A stretch of 64,000 nt of DNA from positions 186,001 to 250,000 of the forward strand of contig JAUXRX010000025.1 in assembly GCA_030681645.1 (NCBI GenBank). The letters run 5' to 3'. Under the pieces are notes generated by a model, which searched no databases, was not told where the DNA came from, and saw nothing but the letters and a program-made list of their open reading frames with translations. The translations under genes were made by a program, and so were the position numbers. Each line of letters starts with the position of its first letter. The stretch's first letter is position 1. Below are positions 1 through 9,823 of the stretch, piece after piece. Source of the stretch: Archangium sp. Lineage in GTDB: Bacteria > Myxococcota > Myxococcia > Myxococcales > Myxococcaceae.

Positions 1-244
1 GGTGTTGGTCATCGGCGCCAACGACATCGTCAACCCGGGCGCCCTCGATGATCCGACGTCGAGCATCTACGGCATGCCGGTGCTCGAGGTGTGGAAGTCG
101 AAGCTGACCGTGGTGTTCAAGCGCGGCATGGCGGCCGGTTATGCCGGCGTCGAGAACCCGCTCTTCTATCTCGAGGGCACGCGCATGCTGTTCGGCGACG
201 CGAAGAAGTCAGTCGATGCGCTGGTCGCGGAAGTGAAGAAGTAG
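1..244 (+). CDS. pntB: NAD(P) transhydrogenase subunit beta, C-terminal end (5' partial)
   Basis: The gene enters from before the window; only the last 80 or so codons are present and the reading frame is open to the edge. The peptide contains [36 protein letters not shown] and [14 protein letters not shown], which are the signature of the NADP(H)-binding domain III at the C terminus of PntB. This membrane enzyme couples hydride transfer between NADH and NADP+ to proton translocation. The end at TAG is normal for the family. The subunit alpha gene would be expected upstream, outside the window. Identification is confident although only a fragment is visible. Confidence 0.93.
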   Translation, partial: VLVIGANDIVNPGALDDPTSSIYGMPVLEVWKSKLTVVFKRGMAAGYAGVENPLFYLEGTRMLFGDAKKSVDALVAEVKK

Positions 245-246
245 GT

Positions 247-318
247 CTCCCTCTCCCTGCGCCAGCGGGGAAAGGCGAACTCGCGCCTCGAGGGGAAGGA
301 GGGCCGGGGTGAGGGGCG
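247..318. repeat. Dispersed palindromic repeat, family A, copy 1
   Basis: The stretch begins with TCCCTCTCCCTGCGCCAGCG and ends with GGCCGGGGTGAGGGG. The same two ends recur at 660-703, 8115-8162, 26637-26678 and, as inverted pairs, at 32745-32874 and 63291-63396. It sits between the convergent pntB and a small membrane-protein gene, where it could act as a transcript end, but that role is not shown. Confidence 0.7.
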
Positions 319-329
319 AACCGGGCCGC

Positions 330-593
330 TCAGACCTTCCGAAGCATCGCGTAGCCGACGACGGCGGCGTGAAGCAGGGTGGCCAGCGGCGACAGGAAGA
401 GTCGCGACTGCCCACAATCGCCAATCGTCGCGCTCAGCCAGAACCCGGGGTGGATGAGCAGCACCACGACCCCGACGACTGCCCCGACCCGCGACAGCGA
501 CGAGCGAAGGGGAAGGCGGCGGATCACCGCCACGACGGTCAACGCGGCTGAGACGAGCAGGCAGACCCAACCCACCAGCGTCGACTGCCGCAT
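330..593 (-). CDS. Small hypothetical membrane protein
   Basis: An 87-residue product with three likely membrane segments, around residues 4-22 (after MRQST), 34-52 and 65-82, and a DCG motif in the loop before the last one. I do not recognise the family. The start is uncertain: the frame stays open upstream to 707, but that extension runs into repeat A copy 2, whose translation (LSLRSGERAGVRG) is a known artefact of this repeat, so the ATG at 593 is preferred. A CTG or TTG start between 593 and 660 would add another hydrophobic stretch. It lies just downstream of ilvE on the same strand. Confidence 0.5.
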   Translation of the reverse strand: MRQSTLVGWVCLLVSAALTVVAVIRRLPLRSSLSRVGAVVGVVVLLIHPGFWLSATIGDCGQSRLFLSPLATLLHAAVVGYAMLRKV

Positions 594-659
594 CGCAGCC
601 GCGGCGCCCGGCCCGCTGCAGGCCAGCGCCGCGCTGCTGCACAGGATGGGCAGCAGTGC

Positions 660-703
660 GCCCCTCACCCCGGCCCTCTCCCCGCTTCGCAAGGAGAGGG
701 AGA
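660..703. repeat. Dispersed palindromic repeat, family A, copy 2
   Basis: Reads CCCCTCACCCCGGCCCTCTCCCCGCTTCGC...GGAGAGGGAG, the reverse orientation of copy 1. It fills the gap between the ilvE stop and the small membrane-protein gene and stops a few bases short of the ilvE stop codon. Confidence 0.7.
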
Positions 704-706
704 ACA

Positions 707-1774
707 TCAGTCGATCGTCTGCAGCCAGCCGTGCTTGTCGGGCTTCACGCCGCGTTGGATCGCGCCGATCTCTTCGTACAGCTTCTGCGCCACCGGGCCG
801 GGCTTGCCGCCGTTGATCACCAGCTTCTCGCCCACGAAGGCCAGCTCACCCACCGGGCTGATCACCGCCGCCGTGCCCGTGCCGAAGACCTCCTTCAACG
901 TGCCGCTCTGGTTCGCCGCCTTGAGCTCCTTGATCGAGATTGGCCGCTCCTCGACCTCGAAGCCCATCTCCTTCGCCAGCACCAGCACCGAGTCGCGCGT
1001 CACGCCCGGAAGAATCGAATCAGACAGCGGCGGCGTCACCAGCGAGTTCCCGATCAGGAAGCACACGTTCATCGTGCCGACCTCCTCGACGAACTCGTGG
1101 TCCTTGCCGTCGAGCCAGAGCACCTGGTCGTAGCCTTCCTTCTTCGCCGTCATCGCCGACAACAGCGACGCCGCGTAGTTCGCGCCCGCCTTCGTCGCGC
1201 CCAGGCCACCGCGCGGCGCGCGCACGTCGTGGGTCTCGACCCAGATGCGCACCGCCTTGAGGCCCTTGCCGCCGAAGTAGCTGCCCGCGGGCGAGGCGAT
1301 CACGAAGTAGAGGTACTTCGTCGCCGGCCGCACCCCGAGGAACCCCTCGGTCGCGATCAAGGTGGGCCGCAGGTAGAGCGAGGTGCCTTCCGACTTCGGC
1401 ACCCAGTCCGCGTCGACCTTCACCAGCGCCTTCACCGCCGCTTCCATCTGCGCTTCGGTCGGCGTGGGCATGCACAGGCGCGGCGCCCCGTGCGCCATCC
1501 GCCTGGCGTGCTGCTCGGGCCGGAACAGGCGAATGTGGCCGTCGTCACCGCGGAAGGCCTTCGAGCCCTCGAACATCGCCTGGCCGTAGTGAAAGACGCC
1601 CGCGGCGGGGTCCATCTGGAAGGGCGCGTAGGGCTGAATGCGGGCGTCGAACCAGCCCTTCTCCGCCGAGTAGTCCATGGCGAAGAGGTGATCCGAGAAG
1701 AACTTCCCGAAGCCCAGCTCGGCCTCCGGAGGCTTCACTTTGGGGGTGGTGGTCTTCGTGATCCGGATGTCCAT
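707..1774 (-). CDS. ilvE: Branched-chain amino acid aminotransferase
   Basis: A 355-residue PLP enzyme of fold type IV that interconverts leucine, isoleucine and valine with their 2-keto acids, using 2-oxoglutarate/glutamate as partner. Family landmarks are FHYGQAMFEGSKAFR at residues 61-75, the PLP lysine in GATKAGANYAASL (Lys195), and the segment EVGTMNVCFLI followed by PPLSDSILPGVTRDSVL, which contacts the cofactor. Length and N-terminal extension fit the longer, eukaryote-like BCAT subgroup. The start at 1774 is fixed by a strong Shine-Dalgarno site at 1783-1790. No other valine/isoleucine genes are near, so it seems to be transcribed alone or with the small gene downstream. Confidence 0.95.
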   Translation of the reverse strand: MDIRITKTTTPKVKPPEAELGFGKFFSDHLFAMDYSAEKGWFDARIQPYAPFQMDPAAGVFHYGQAMFEGSKAFRGDDGHIRLFRPEQHARRMAHGAPRLCMPTPTEAQMEAAVKALVKVDADWVPKSEGTSLYLRPTLIATEGFLGVRPATKYLYFVIASPAGSYFGGKGLKAVRIWVETHDVRAPRGGLGATKAGANYAASLLSAMTAKKEGYDQVLWLDGKDHEFVEEVGTMNVCFLIGNSLVTPPLSDSILPGVTRDSVLVLAKEMGFEVEERPISIKELKAANQSGTLKEVFGTGTAAVISPVGELAFVGEKLVINGGKPGPVAQKLYEEIGAIQRGVKPDKHGWLQTID

Positions 1775-1782
1775 GGGGCGTA

Positions 1783-1790
1783 CTCCTCCC
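1783..1790 (-). promoter_or_regulatory. Ribosome binding site of ilvE
   Basis: Minus-strand GGGAGGAG, eight bases before the ATG at 1774. It confirms that start over in-frame alternatives. Confidence 0.7.
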
Positions 1791-1859
1791 CTCGGCAGCT
1801 ACTACGTGGCCCCTGACAGACCAAGGGCGCAGTACACCGGTACAGACGAACGCAGCGCG

Positions 1860-3233
1860 TCAGCACTCCACGATGTTGACGGCCAGGCCCCCGCGGGCGG
1901 TCTCCTTGTACTTCACGGACATATCAGCGCCGGTCGAGACCATCGTGGCGATGACCTTGTCCAGCGAGACCTTGTGCTTCCCGTCACCCGAGAGCGCCAG
2001 CCGGGCCGCGTTGATCGCCTTCACGCTGCCCATGGCGTTGCGCTCGATGCAGGGCACCTGCACCAGCCCGCCGATGGGGTCGCAGGTGAGGCCCAGGTTG
2101 TGTTCCATGCCGATCTCCGCGGCGTTCTCGACCTGCTCCGGGGTGCCCCCCATCACTTCGGCCAGGGCGCCGGCGGCCATCGAGCAGGCCACGCCCACCT
2201 CGCCCTGGCAGCCAACCTCCGCGCCCGAGATCGACGCGTTCTTCTTGTACAGCGCGCCGATCGCCGCGGCGGCGAGCAGGAAGCGCTGCGTGCCCTCGTC
2301 GTCGGCGTTGGGCACGAAGCGGCGGTAGTACTGCAGCACCGCGGGAATGATGCCGGCCGCGCCGTTCGTCGGAGCCGTCACCACCCTGCCCCCGGCCGCG
2401 TTCTCCTCGTTCACCGCGAGCGCCCAGAGGTTGACCCAGTCGATGATCACCAGCGGGTCGATCGCGCCGTGCGCTTCAGCCTTGAGCTTGCGCGACAGGG
2501 TGGCTGCGCGGCGCTTCACCTTGAGCCCGCCGGGGAGAATGCCCTCGCGCTCGCACCCGCGCCTCACGCACGCGTCCATGGCGGCGGCGATCTCCAGCAG
2601 GCCGGCGCGCACCTCGGCGGCGGGCCGCTGCGACTTCTCGTTCTCGAGCATCAGGGTCGAGATCGAGAGCCCGTGCGCGTTGCACTGGGTGAGCAGCGTG
2701 TCGCCGCTGGAGAACGGGTACGGCACCTGCGCGCTCGCCTGCTGGGCGCCGTCGCCCTCGGGCACGCCCTTGTCGTTGACCACGAAGCCGCCACCCACCG
2801 AGTAGAAGACGCGCTGCGAGAGGAGCTCCTCGCCCGCGAACGCGGAGAAGCGCATGCCGTTGCTGTGCAGCGGCAGCTTCTCGCGCCGGTGAAACGTGAT
2901 CGCGTCAGGCTTGAAGGTGACCTGCTGCTCCCCCAGCAGCGACAGCGAGCCCGCCGCGACGATCCGCTCCACCCGGCCCGGCGCGGTGTCGATGTCGACC
3001 GTGCGCGGCTCCTCACCCTCGAGGCCGAGCATCACCGCCAGATCGCTGCCGTGACCCTTCCCCGTGAAGGCCAGGGACCCGAACAGCTCGACCTTCACCG
3101 AGGTGACGCGGGGAAACAGGCCCCCTTCGCGCAGCCCCAGCGCGAAGCGGCGCGCCGCGTTCATCGGACCCACCGTGTGTGAGCTGGAAGGACCGATGCC
3201 GATCTTGAAGAGGTCGAAGACGCTGATGTGCAT
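1860..3233 (-). CDS. sdaA: L-serine dehydratase (single-chain, iron-sulfur)
   Basis: A 457-residue enzyme that deaminates L-serine to pyruvate and ammonia with a [4Fe-4S] cluster. The N terminus [20 protein letters not shown] is the hallmark of the beta domain of the SdaA/SdaB family. The C-terminal alpha domain has [15 protein letters not shown], then a [17 protein letters not shown] segment whose cysteines, with that of GCQGE, correspond to the cluster ligands in the E. coli enzyme. Both domains are fused in one chain and the length matches the usual 450-460 residues. The ATG at 3233 is the natural start since the motif begins there. Confidence 0.95.
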   Translation of the reverse strand: MHISVFDLFKIGIGPSSSHTVGPMNAARRFALGLREGGLFPRVTSVKVELFGSLAFTGKGHGSDLAVMLGLEGEEPRTVDIDTAPGRVERIVAAGSLSLLGEQQVTFKPDAITFHRREKLPLHSNGMRFSAFAGEELLSQRVFYSVGGGFVVNDKGVPEGDGAQQASAQVPYPFSSGDTLLTQCNAHGLSISTLMLENEKSQRPAAEVRAGLLEIAAAMDACVRRGCEREGILPGGLKVKRRAATLSRKLKAEAHGAIDPLVIIDWVNLWALAVNEENAAGGRVVTAPTNGAAGIIPAVLQYYRRFVPNADDEGTQRFLLAAAAIGALYKKNASISGAEVGCQGEVGVACSMAAGALAEVMGGTPEQVENAAEIGMEHNLGLTCDPIGGLVQVPCIERNAMGSVKAINAARLALSGDGKHKVSLDKVIATMVSTGADMSVKYKETARGGLAVNIVEC

Positions 3234-3295
3234 TGAAGGGCCCGTTCATAACGTGCCAACCCCTCCGCGCAGGGGCTCAATGGTGCCGCACCGAG

Positions 3296-3598
3296 TCATC
3301 TGAGCGAGGTGAGCACCTCCCCGGTCGAGCGGCTCATGCGTACGCCGCGCGCCGGCGGGAACTTCGCCAGGCCCTCGGCCCTCAGCTTCGGTGCGCTCTC
3401 CCGCTCGTACTTCGCGAAGGCGGCCGCGTCGGCGAAGAGATAGCGAACCTCGAACTCGAGCGGCGCGAGCTGCACCAGCAGGGCCTCCCGCGCGCCTCCC
3501 GCCCGGACCTCGTCGAGGTGGCCGTGCTGGAGCCAGGAAACCCACTCGGCGGCGACCGCCGCATCGTCGAACTCACCCGTCACCGTGTACGCGAACAT
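3296..3598 (-). CDS. DUF4286 family protein
   Basis: A 100-residue protein with the pattern of the DUF4286 family: an N-terminal YTVTGEF strand, WVSWLQHGHLDEVRAGGA, then VRYLFADAAAFAKYERESAP, which resembles small ferredoxin-fold (dimeric alpha/beta barrel) proteins. The biochemical role of the family is unknown. It begins with ATG at 3598 and is 62 bases upstream of sdaA on the same strand, so the two may be co-transcribed. Confidence 0.75.
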   Translation of the reverse strand: MFAYTVTGEFDDAAVAAEWVSWLQHGHLDEVRAGGAREALLVQLAPLEFEVRYLFADAAAFAKYERESAPKLRAEGLAKFPPARGVRMSRSTGEVLTSLR

Positions 3599-3624
3599 TC
3601 TCCAAGCCTAAACGAGACCGGCAC

Positions 3625-3705
3625 CGTTCACCCCGAGCGGGGTCGAGGGGCGACTTTCCGAGGAGCCTGGGAGCCCATCCCTCGACTCCGCTCGGGATGA
3701 ACGGG
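3625..3705. repeat. Dispersed inverted repeat, family B, copy 1
   Basis: Left arm CGTTCACCCCGAGCGGGGTC is followed by a spacer of about 27 bases and right arm CCCTCGACTCCGCTCGGGAT ending in GAACGG. The arms are near-complementary, so the unit can form a cruciform or RNA hairpin. It sits in the divergent space between the DUF4286 and TPR genes. Confidence 0.75.
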
Positions 3706-3755
3706 GGTTGGTTGGAACTCACAGACGGCAGGGCGCTGTGACATGTTCCCCAGCC

Positions 3756-5330
3756 ATGCGCTTCGCTCTCCTGGCCGTGCTGTCTGGAGCCGCCGCCGTC
3801 GCCGCGCCGCGGTCCCCTGTCGTGGCTTTCCTGCCCCCCTCGTCCCCCGACGCGTCGCTGCAACAGCTCGCGCTCCTGCTCGAGGCCCGCGCCTCCGAGC
3901 TGGTGGAAGAGACGAACAAGGTCAACGAGCTCCACCTGAAGCAGACCCTGCGCGCGATCCAGGAAGAGGGCTTCACCGGCGACCTGGGCGATCCGAAGAA
4001 CGCAGACGCGCTCCGCCAGGCCGTGGGGGCCGACCGGGCGGTGGCATTCTCGCTCGTCGCGGCGCCTGACGGCCTGGTGCTCGCGGGCGTGATGGTCGAC
4101 GGGAAGAAGCCGAAGCCCTTCTCCACGAAGCTGCCGAAGACCTGGTCGGGCGCGCTCGAGGTGGGCGCGCCGGCGCTGGCGAAGGCGATCCTCCCGGGCA
4201 TCGCCCTGGCGAAGAAGAGCAACGGCCAGCCCGGCTCCACCAGCGAGGAGGCCCTGCAGCAGCTCGGCGCCTGCTACCCGGTGGTGATGCGGCAGCCGCT
4301 GAGCGTCGACACGCCGTCGATCGTCGACCAGGCCGAGCTCGAGCGCGCCTCCGCCGCCTGTCAGAAGGCCGTCGAGCTCGATCCGAAGCTGCGCTTCGCC
4401 CACGCCACCGGCGCGCTGGCCCAGGCCATCATCGGCGGCGACGCCGCGGCCACGAAGGCGCTCGCCGCGCTGGGTGAGACCGACGACATGCTCGAGATCT
4501 ACACCCTGGCGCGCTTCTGGATGCTGACCCGCTACCAGTCGAACGAAGCGGGCGTGGCCTTCCTCACCGACGTGGTGAAGAAGCACCCCGGCGAGCTGCT
4601 CGCGCGCAGCTACCTGGGCGAGACCCAGTTCGCGCTGGGGGCCTGGGCCGACGCCGAGAAGACCTTCAACGAGTACGTGGCGCTCGCGCCGGCCTCCGCC
4701 TGGGCGTGGGGCCGGCTGAGCAAGGCGCTGGCGCGCCAGAACCGCCACGACGAGGCCGTGCTCGCCGCCAAGAAGGGCTTCGTGCTCTCGCCCACCAGCC
4801 CCGAGGCGCGGCTCGAGCTGGGCAGCCGGCTGATCGACGCGGGCAAGCCGGGCGAAGCCGAAGACATCCTCGAGCCGCTCTCGCGCGCGGTGCCGGTGCG
4901 GGGCGAGCACCTGCTGCGCCTGGGCTGGACCCACTGGCTGCAGTCGGAGATCGACGCCGCCCAGGCCTACTTCCAGCGCGCCCTCGACGTGTCCACCGCG
5001 CCCGGGGAGTGGCGCACCCGGGGGCGCGCCTCGTACGATCTCGCGCTCGTCGAGGCGAAGAAGGGCCGCAAGGACGCCGCGAAGGCCGCGCTGCGGGCCT
5101 CGATGCAGACCGGCTTCAAGTTCAAGGAGGTCGACCCCAGCCTGGTGGGCCTGGTGCGAGAGCTCGAGCGCGGCGACCTGGTGAAGGACGCGGGCAGCAC
5201 CGCCGCGGTTCCCCGGCCCAGCTTCCTGCCGCGCGAGGCGAGCCTCTTCCCCGTCGACGCCTACGGCGATCCTGATCCGAAGGCGAAGAAGCCGCCGGCG
5301 CCCGCGGGCCTGGTGCTCTACCGCTTCTGA
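3756..5330 (+). CDS. Exported tetratricopeptide-repeat protein
   Basis: A 524-residue protein starting with a short signal peptide (MRFALLAVLSGAAAVAA). Residues about 20-150 hold a domain with the pattern of periplasmic TolB-N/CsgG-like folds (VVAFLPPSSPDASLQQLA, ADRAVAFSLV). From about residue 190 there are TPR-like helical pairs with repeated alanines and acidic turns, for example LARSYLGETQFALGAWADAE, WAWGRLSKALARQNRHDEAV and ARLELGSRLIDAGKPGEAED. The ATG at 3756 is chosen because the signal peptide begins there. No enzymatic motif is seen; such proteins usually act as scaffolds. Its stop abuts the stop of the convergent next gene. Confidence 0.75.
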   Translation: MRFALLAVLSGAAAVAAPRSPVVAFLPPSSPDASLQQLALLLEARASELVEETNKVNELHLKQTLRAIQEEGFTGDLGDPKNADALRQAVGADRAVAFSLVAAPDGLVLAGVMVDGKKPKPFSTKLPKTWSGALEVGAPALAKAILPGIALAKKSNGQPGSTSEEALQQLGACYPVVMRQPLSVDTPSIVDQAELERASAACQKAVELDPKLRFAHATGALAQAIIGGDAAATKALAALGETDDMLEIYTLARFWMLTRYQSNEAGVAFLTDVVKKHPGELLARSYLGETQFALGAWADAEKTFNEYVALAPASAWAWGRLSKALARQNRHDEAVLAAKKGFVLSPTSPEARLELGSRLIDAGKPGEAEDILEPLSRAVPVRGEHLLRLGWTHWLQSEIDAAQAYFQRALDVSTAPGEWRTRGRASYDLALVEAKKGRKDAAKAALRASMQTGFKFKEVDPSLVGLVRELERGDLVKDAGSTAAVPRPSFLPREASLFPVDAYGDPDPKAKKPPAPAGLVLYRF

Positions 5331-5768
5331 TCAGGGCGCGAGCACACCGGCCAGGCGGGGGAACTCGAGCTTCACGTGCTCGTCCATCGCGCGCCGGAAG
5401 CCCGGCGACAGGTAGAGGCGCAGGAAGGGATCGAGCAGCCTGCCCAGCCCGTAGAACCCGGCGCAGATGGTGTGCGTCACCCGAGCGCCCTTCGGCGTGT
5501 CCTGGAACTCGAGCACCACGCGCACCAGGCCCAGCCACTTCCAGACCAGCTTCTTGCCGGGAATGAGCTCGGCCAGCACCCCGGTGCCCTTCACCCGGCG
5601 CTCGCCGACGTACTCGTCCATGAAGATCCGATGGCCGCTGATCCGGTAGTGCAGGTGCGTACCCGGCCACCAGCGCTGGTACTCGTGGTCGTCGCAGCGG
5701 AGGAAGAAGTCGGTGAGCTGTCTGCCGGTGACGCCGGGCACGGTGGTCGTGGTCTGGAGCGTGATCAT
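5331..5768 (-). CDS. SRPBCC (START/Bet v1-like) family protein
   Basis: A 145-residue protein with the SRPBCC pattern: MITLQTTTTVPGVTGRQLTDFFLR at the start, the WWPGTHLHYRI segment, a series of beta strands (VGERRVKGTGVLAELIPGKK, LVWKWLG, VVLEFQDTPKGARVTHTICAGF) and a long C-terminal helix region. These proteins have a deep hydrophobic pocket for lipid-like ligands; the ligand here is unknown. The ATG at 5768 fits. Its TGA directly abuts the stop of the TPR gene, so the two genes share the palindrome TGATCA at 5328-5333. Confidence 0.7.
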   Translation of the reverse strand: MITLQTTTTVPGVTGRQLTDFFLRCDDHEYQRWWPGTHLHYRISGHRIFMDEYVGERRVKGTGVLAELIPGKKLVWKWLGLVRVVLEFQDTPKGARVTHTICAGFYGLGRLLDPFLRLYLSPGFRRAMDEHVKLEFPRLAGVLAP

Positions 5769-5828
5769 GCGCGCACCTCCTCTGCGGAAGGTCGAGCATT
5801 CGTCGTGCCAGCGCAGATGCTGCGCCCG

Positions 5829-6686
5829 TCAGCCCGCCCGGCCGAGGCGAATGAAGCCGCGAACGATGCGGACGAGACCGACGCCAATCGCGCCCGTGGC
5901 GACCACGTAGCGGCCTCCCTCTGATGCGGCGGCCAGCGACACCACCGTCACGCCGATGCCCACCGCGAGGAGAATGCCTCCGACGAGGAAATCGGCGATC
6001 GGCGCCACCGGCTCCGCGGGCGCTGGCTGGAGCCCGGCGGCGGCCACCAGCGTCGGCGTGCTGGGGGCTCCCGCGACGGCCGCCTTCACCGCCAAGGCCG
6101 ACACCACCAGCGCCACCGCGTTGAACAGGCTCAGCAGCGGCATGGCGAGGCGGTACACGGAGTTGCGATAGAGGTCGATGGGCACGAGGTGCGCCATCGA
6201 GGCCAGGCTGAACGCCGAGCGCATCAGGGTGATCAACGCCACCGTCCCCAGCAGCGGCATCACCCACGCGTGCGTCTTCATCGCCAGGCGGACGAGGCAG
6301 AACAGCAGCAGGCCGCGCGCGACCAGGGAGAGCAGCGTCGAGGCGCCGTACAGGAGCTGGCTGAACGAGCCGAGCTCGAGCCCCATTCTCGGCGAGAGCA
6401 GGGTGGCCGCCAGGTCGACCAGCGAGTTGACGATGAAGGCCACGCCGGTCGCGCGCAGCAGCACCGGCTCGTCGACCGCGCCCGAGAGCTGGAAGAGCCC
6501 GACGACCAGCACGCCGACCGCCCCCAACCACAGCAGCTCCTGGATGAGGGGAAACGCGCCCACCGAGCTGCCCGGCGCCAGGAAGTTCACCGCGTACGAA
6601 AGCAACGTGAGCACCACGTTCGCGGCCAGCCCCCCCACCATCAGCACCGCCGCCGAGGAAGCGCGCGTCGAGTCGGTCACGTTCAT
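5829..6686 (-). CDS. Hypothetical multi-pass membrane protein
   Basis: A 285-residue product with about seven hydrophobic helices spread along its length, for example VLMVGGLAANVVLTLLSYAV, LLWLGAVGVLVVGLFQL, LLSLVARGLLLFCLVRLAM and FLVGGILLAVGIGVTVVSLA. I do not recognise the family. The frame is open to 6737, but that would overlap the divergent oxidase start at 6736; the ATG at 6686 (MNVTDSTRASSAAVLMV) leaves a 49-base divergent promoter space and is preferred. Confidence 0.6.
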   Translation of the reverse strand: MNVTDSTRASSAAVLMVGGLAANVVLTLLSYAVNFLAPGSSVGAFPLIQELLWLGAVGVLVVGLFQLSGAVDEPVLLRATGVAFIVNSLVDLAATLLSPRMGLELGSFSQLLYGASTLLSLVARGLLLFCLVRLAMKTHAWVMPLLGTVALITLMRSAFSLASMAHLVPIDLYRNSVYRLAMPLLSLFNAVALVVSALAVKAAVAGAPSTPTLVAAAGLQPAPAEPVAPIADFLVGGILLAVGIGVTVVSLAAASEGGRYVVATGAIGVGLVRIVRGFIRLGRAG

Positions 6687-6735
6687 GACCTGCAAGACAC
6701 CACGCTCGCCCGGCGCGTGCAGTAAAGAGGTGCCC

Positions 6736-8114
<1,379 letters not shown>

Positions 8115-8115
<1 letters not shown>

Positions 8116-8162
8116 CCCTCTCCCTCTCCCGGCGCAGCGGGGAGTGGGCCGGGGTGAGGGGC
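8115..8162. repeat. Dispersed palindromic repeat, family A, copy 3
   Basis: CCCTCTCCCTCTCCCGGCGCAGCGGGGAG followed by GGGCCGGGGTGAGGGG. It begins at the stop codon of the FAD oxidase and lies between two convergent genes. Confidence 0.7.
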
Positions 8163-8170
8163 CGAACGCT

Positions 8171-8629
8171 CTACGGGTTGCGCTCGCAGATGCCGAGCGG
8201 CACGCAGTCACCGTCGGGGCCACAGGGCAACGCGCAGTGGTAACCCGACGCGCAAGCGCTGTCCTCCGAGCACTTGGTCGGGGGCGGCACCGGCTTGCAC
8301 GAAGGCGCCTGGGCGCACACCCGCGGCGCGGGGCAGGGATCGTCGCAGTAGAACCGCTCGGGACAGTCAGCGTCGGCCCTGCACTGCGAGGGCAGCGGGC
8401 GGCACACGCCCGCGCTCGCGCACGCCTTCGGCGGGGCACACGGGGTGTCACACCAGGCACCCACGCCACACTCCTTGTCCTCGCTGCAGACCTGGATCGG
8501 GGGCACCGGGAGCGGCTTGTCTTCCCGGTTCACCGACAGCGACGAGCTGCTCGCGCCTTCCTCGTCAGCCGCCTCGACGCCCACGCCACAGCCGCTCAGG
8601 ATCAACAGACCGCACAGGATCTTCTTCAT
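8171..8629 (-). CDS. Cysteine-rich lipoprotein
   Basis: A 152-residue exported protein. The N terminus MKKILCGLLILSGCG is a lipoprotein signal with lipobox LSGC. The mature part has repeated cysteine blocks of about 30 residues, each like C-(S/R)-x-D-x-(E/D)-C...C-D-x-P-C...C-x-x-x-x-x-C, for instance CSEDKECGVGAWCDTPC and CRADADCPERFYCDDPC, and ends in a third block. This Cys-rich 'Dickkopf-like' repeat style is common in myxobacterial lipoproteins of unknown function. The ATG at 8629 is preceded by GAGGAGAAGG. Confidence 0.75.
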   Translation of the reverse strand: MKKILCGLLILSGCGVGVEAADEEGASSSSLSVNREDKPLPVPPIQVCSEDKECGVGAWCDTPCAPPKACASAGVCRPLPSQCRADADCPERFYCDDPCPAPRVCAQAPSCKPVPPPTKCSEDSACASGYHCALPCGPDGDCVPLGICERNP

Positions 8630-8802
8630 GACCTTCTCCTCATTGGTGGCCTGTCGCAGCAGGCGTTGGATGAGGGGTCTTCACTTCACGGTTGGTGCCA
8701 GCCGATGGCGACGCGCAAAGGCCGGCCAGCACGAGCGAGAGGACCCGGGCTGTCGACTGGCAGGCGACACTCACCGGGCAGGGCTGCGCCACCGTCGCCG
8801 CC

Positions 8803-8833
8803 GGGGCGACAGGGGCGACAGGGGCGACAGGGG
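8803..8833. repeat. Short tandem repeat (9-bp unit, about 3.5 copies)
   Basis: Three exact copies of GGGGCGACA and a partial fourth, in the 212-base space between the receiver-domain gene and the Cys-rich lipoprotein gene. It is upstream of the lipoprotein start, so copy-number change could alter that promoter. Nothing else is recognisable in this gap. Confidence 0.85.
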
Positions 8834-8841
8834 CGCGAAGC

Positions 8842-9822
8842 TCAGCCCATCGAGATGCGGTTCTTCTTCTTCGGAGGCGCGGGCAGCTCAGGCGCGGAGA
8901 AGCGATTACCGCCCGCCTCCTGCGCCTTCTTGAGCGCCTCGGTCGCCTGGCGCACCAGCCCGCCGAAGCTCACCTGCTCCTTCGGGTTCACCGACGGATC
9001 GAAGCTGGCGACGCCCACCGACACCGTGCCGTTCTGGAACGAGTCGAGCTTGCTCAGGCGGTCCACCACCCGCCCCGCCACCACCGTGCAGCCCTTGAGG
9101 GGCGTGTGGGGCAGGAAGAGGAGGTACTTGTCCTCGGCGAAGGGCATGGCCACGTCGATGTCGCGCAGCAGCACCGACAGCCCCTCGATCGCCTCCGAGC
9201 GAATGGCCGCGCGCTGGAACTCGGGCGCGCTCTCCCCGAGCGACTCGCCCAGCTTGTCGAGCGACACCAGCAGCACCGCCACCGGGTACTGGTAGCGCTT
9301 GCTGCGTTTGACCTCGAGCAGCATGTACTTCTTGAAGAAGGCCTCGTCGGGCGCGTTCACGCCCACCGGCGACAGCTTCGCCTTGAGGGCGGGCTTCGGC
9401 ACCGCGCTCTTGAGCTCGGCGAACTTCGCCTGCAGCCCGCGCAGCTGGGCGGCGAGCCCGTTGAGCCGGGTCACCGCCTGCACCATGGCCAGCACGTGGT
9501 GCTGCTTGAGCGGGCCCACCATGAAGCCCTCGACGCCAGCGGCCTTCGCCCGCTCGGGCGCGCGCTCCACCTCGGACGGAGGGTAGGCGAGGATGATCGC
9601 CGTCTCGGGCGCCTGCTTGCGCACCTGGGGGGCGAGGAGCTCCCCGTCGAACCTGTCTGACACCGCGGCGATGAGCACATCGGGCGCACGGGCCCGCACC
9701 ATCTGCACCGCCTCGTCGACGTAGGTCACCACCTGCACCTCGGCCCACCCGTCGAGGAACTTCCTCAGCGCGTTGGCGATGGGCAGCGACGGTTCGGCGA
9801 CGAGGATGCGGGGAAGGCTCAA
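8842..9822 (-). CDS. Receiver-domain protein with degenerate GGDEF-like domain
   Basis: A 326-residue protein. Residues 1-115 look like a response-regulator receiver (LPRILVAEPSLPIANALRKF at the start, a GVEGFMVGPLKQHHVL segment like beta5/alpha5), though the usual DD pair is not conserved. After a linker, residues 165-310 resemble a diguanylate-cyclase fold (FFKKYMLLEVKRSKRYQYPV, AEDKYLLFLPHTPLKGC, GTVSVGVASFD), but there is no GG(D/E)EF signature, so it should not make c-di-GMP. It starts with TTG two bases after the frr stop, so it is the last gene of the rpsB-frr transcription unit. Its role is unknown, perhaps as a signalling or scaffold protein. Confidence 0.7.
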   Translation of the reverse strand: MSLPRILVAEPSLPIANALRKFLDGWAEVQVVTYVDEAVQMVRARAPDVLIAAVSDRFDGELLAPQVRKQAPETAIILAYPPSEVERAPERAKAAGVEGFMVGPLKQHHVLAMVQAVTRLNGLAAQLRGLQAKFAELKSAVPKPALKAKLSPVGVNAPDEAFFKKYMLLEVKRSKRYQYPVAVLLVSLDKLGESLGESAPEFQRAAIRSEAIEGLSVLLRDIDVAMPFAEDKYLLFLPHTPLKGCTVVAGRVVDRLSKLDSFQNGTVSVGVASFDPSVNPKEQVSFGGLVRQATEALKKAQEAGGNRFSAPELPAPPKKKNRISMG

Positions 9823-9823
9823 C

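Noticed and set aside
656-1816. Plus-strand frame opposite ilvE
   Set aside because: Antisense to a complete aminotransferase; Arg/His-rich noise.
3708-3755. Longer start for the TPR protein
   Set aside because: It would extend into repeat B sequence; the signal peptide begins at the ATG at 3756.
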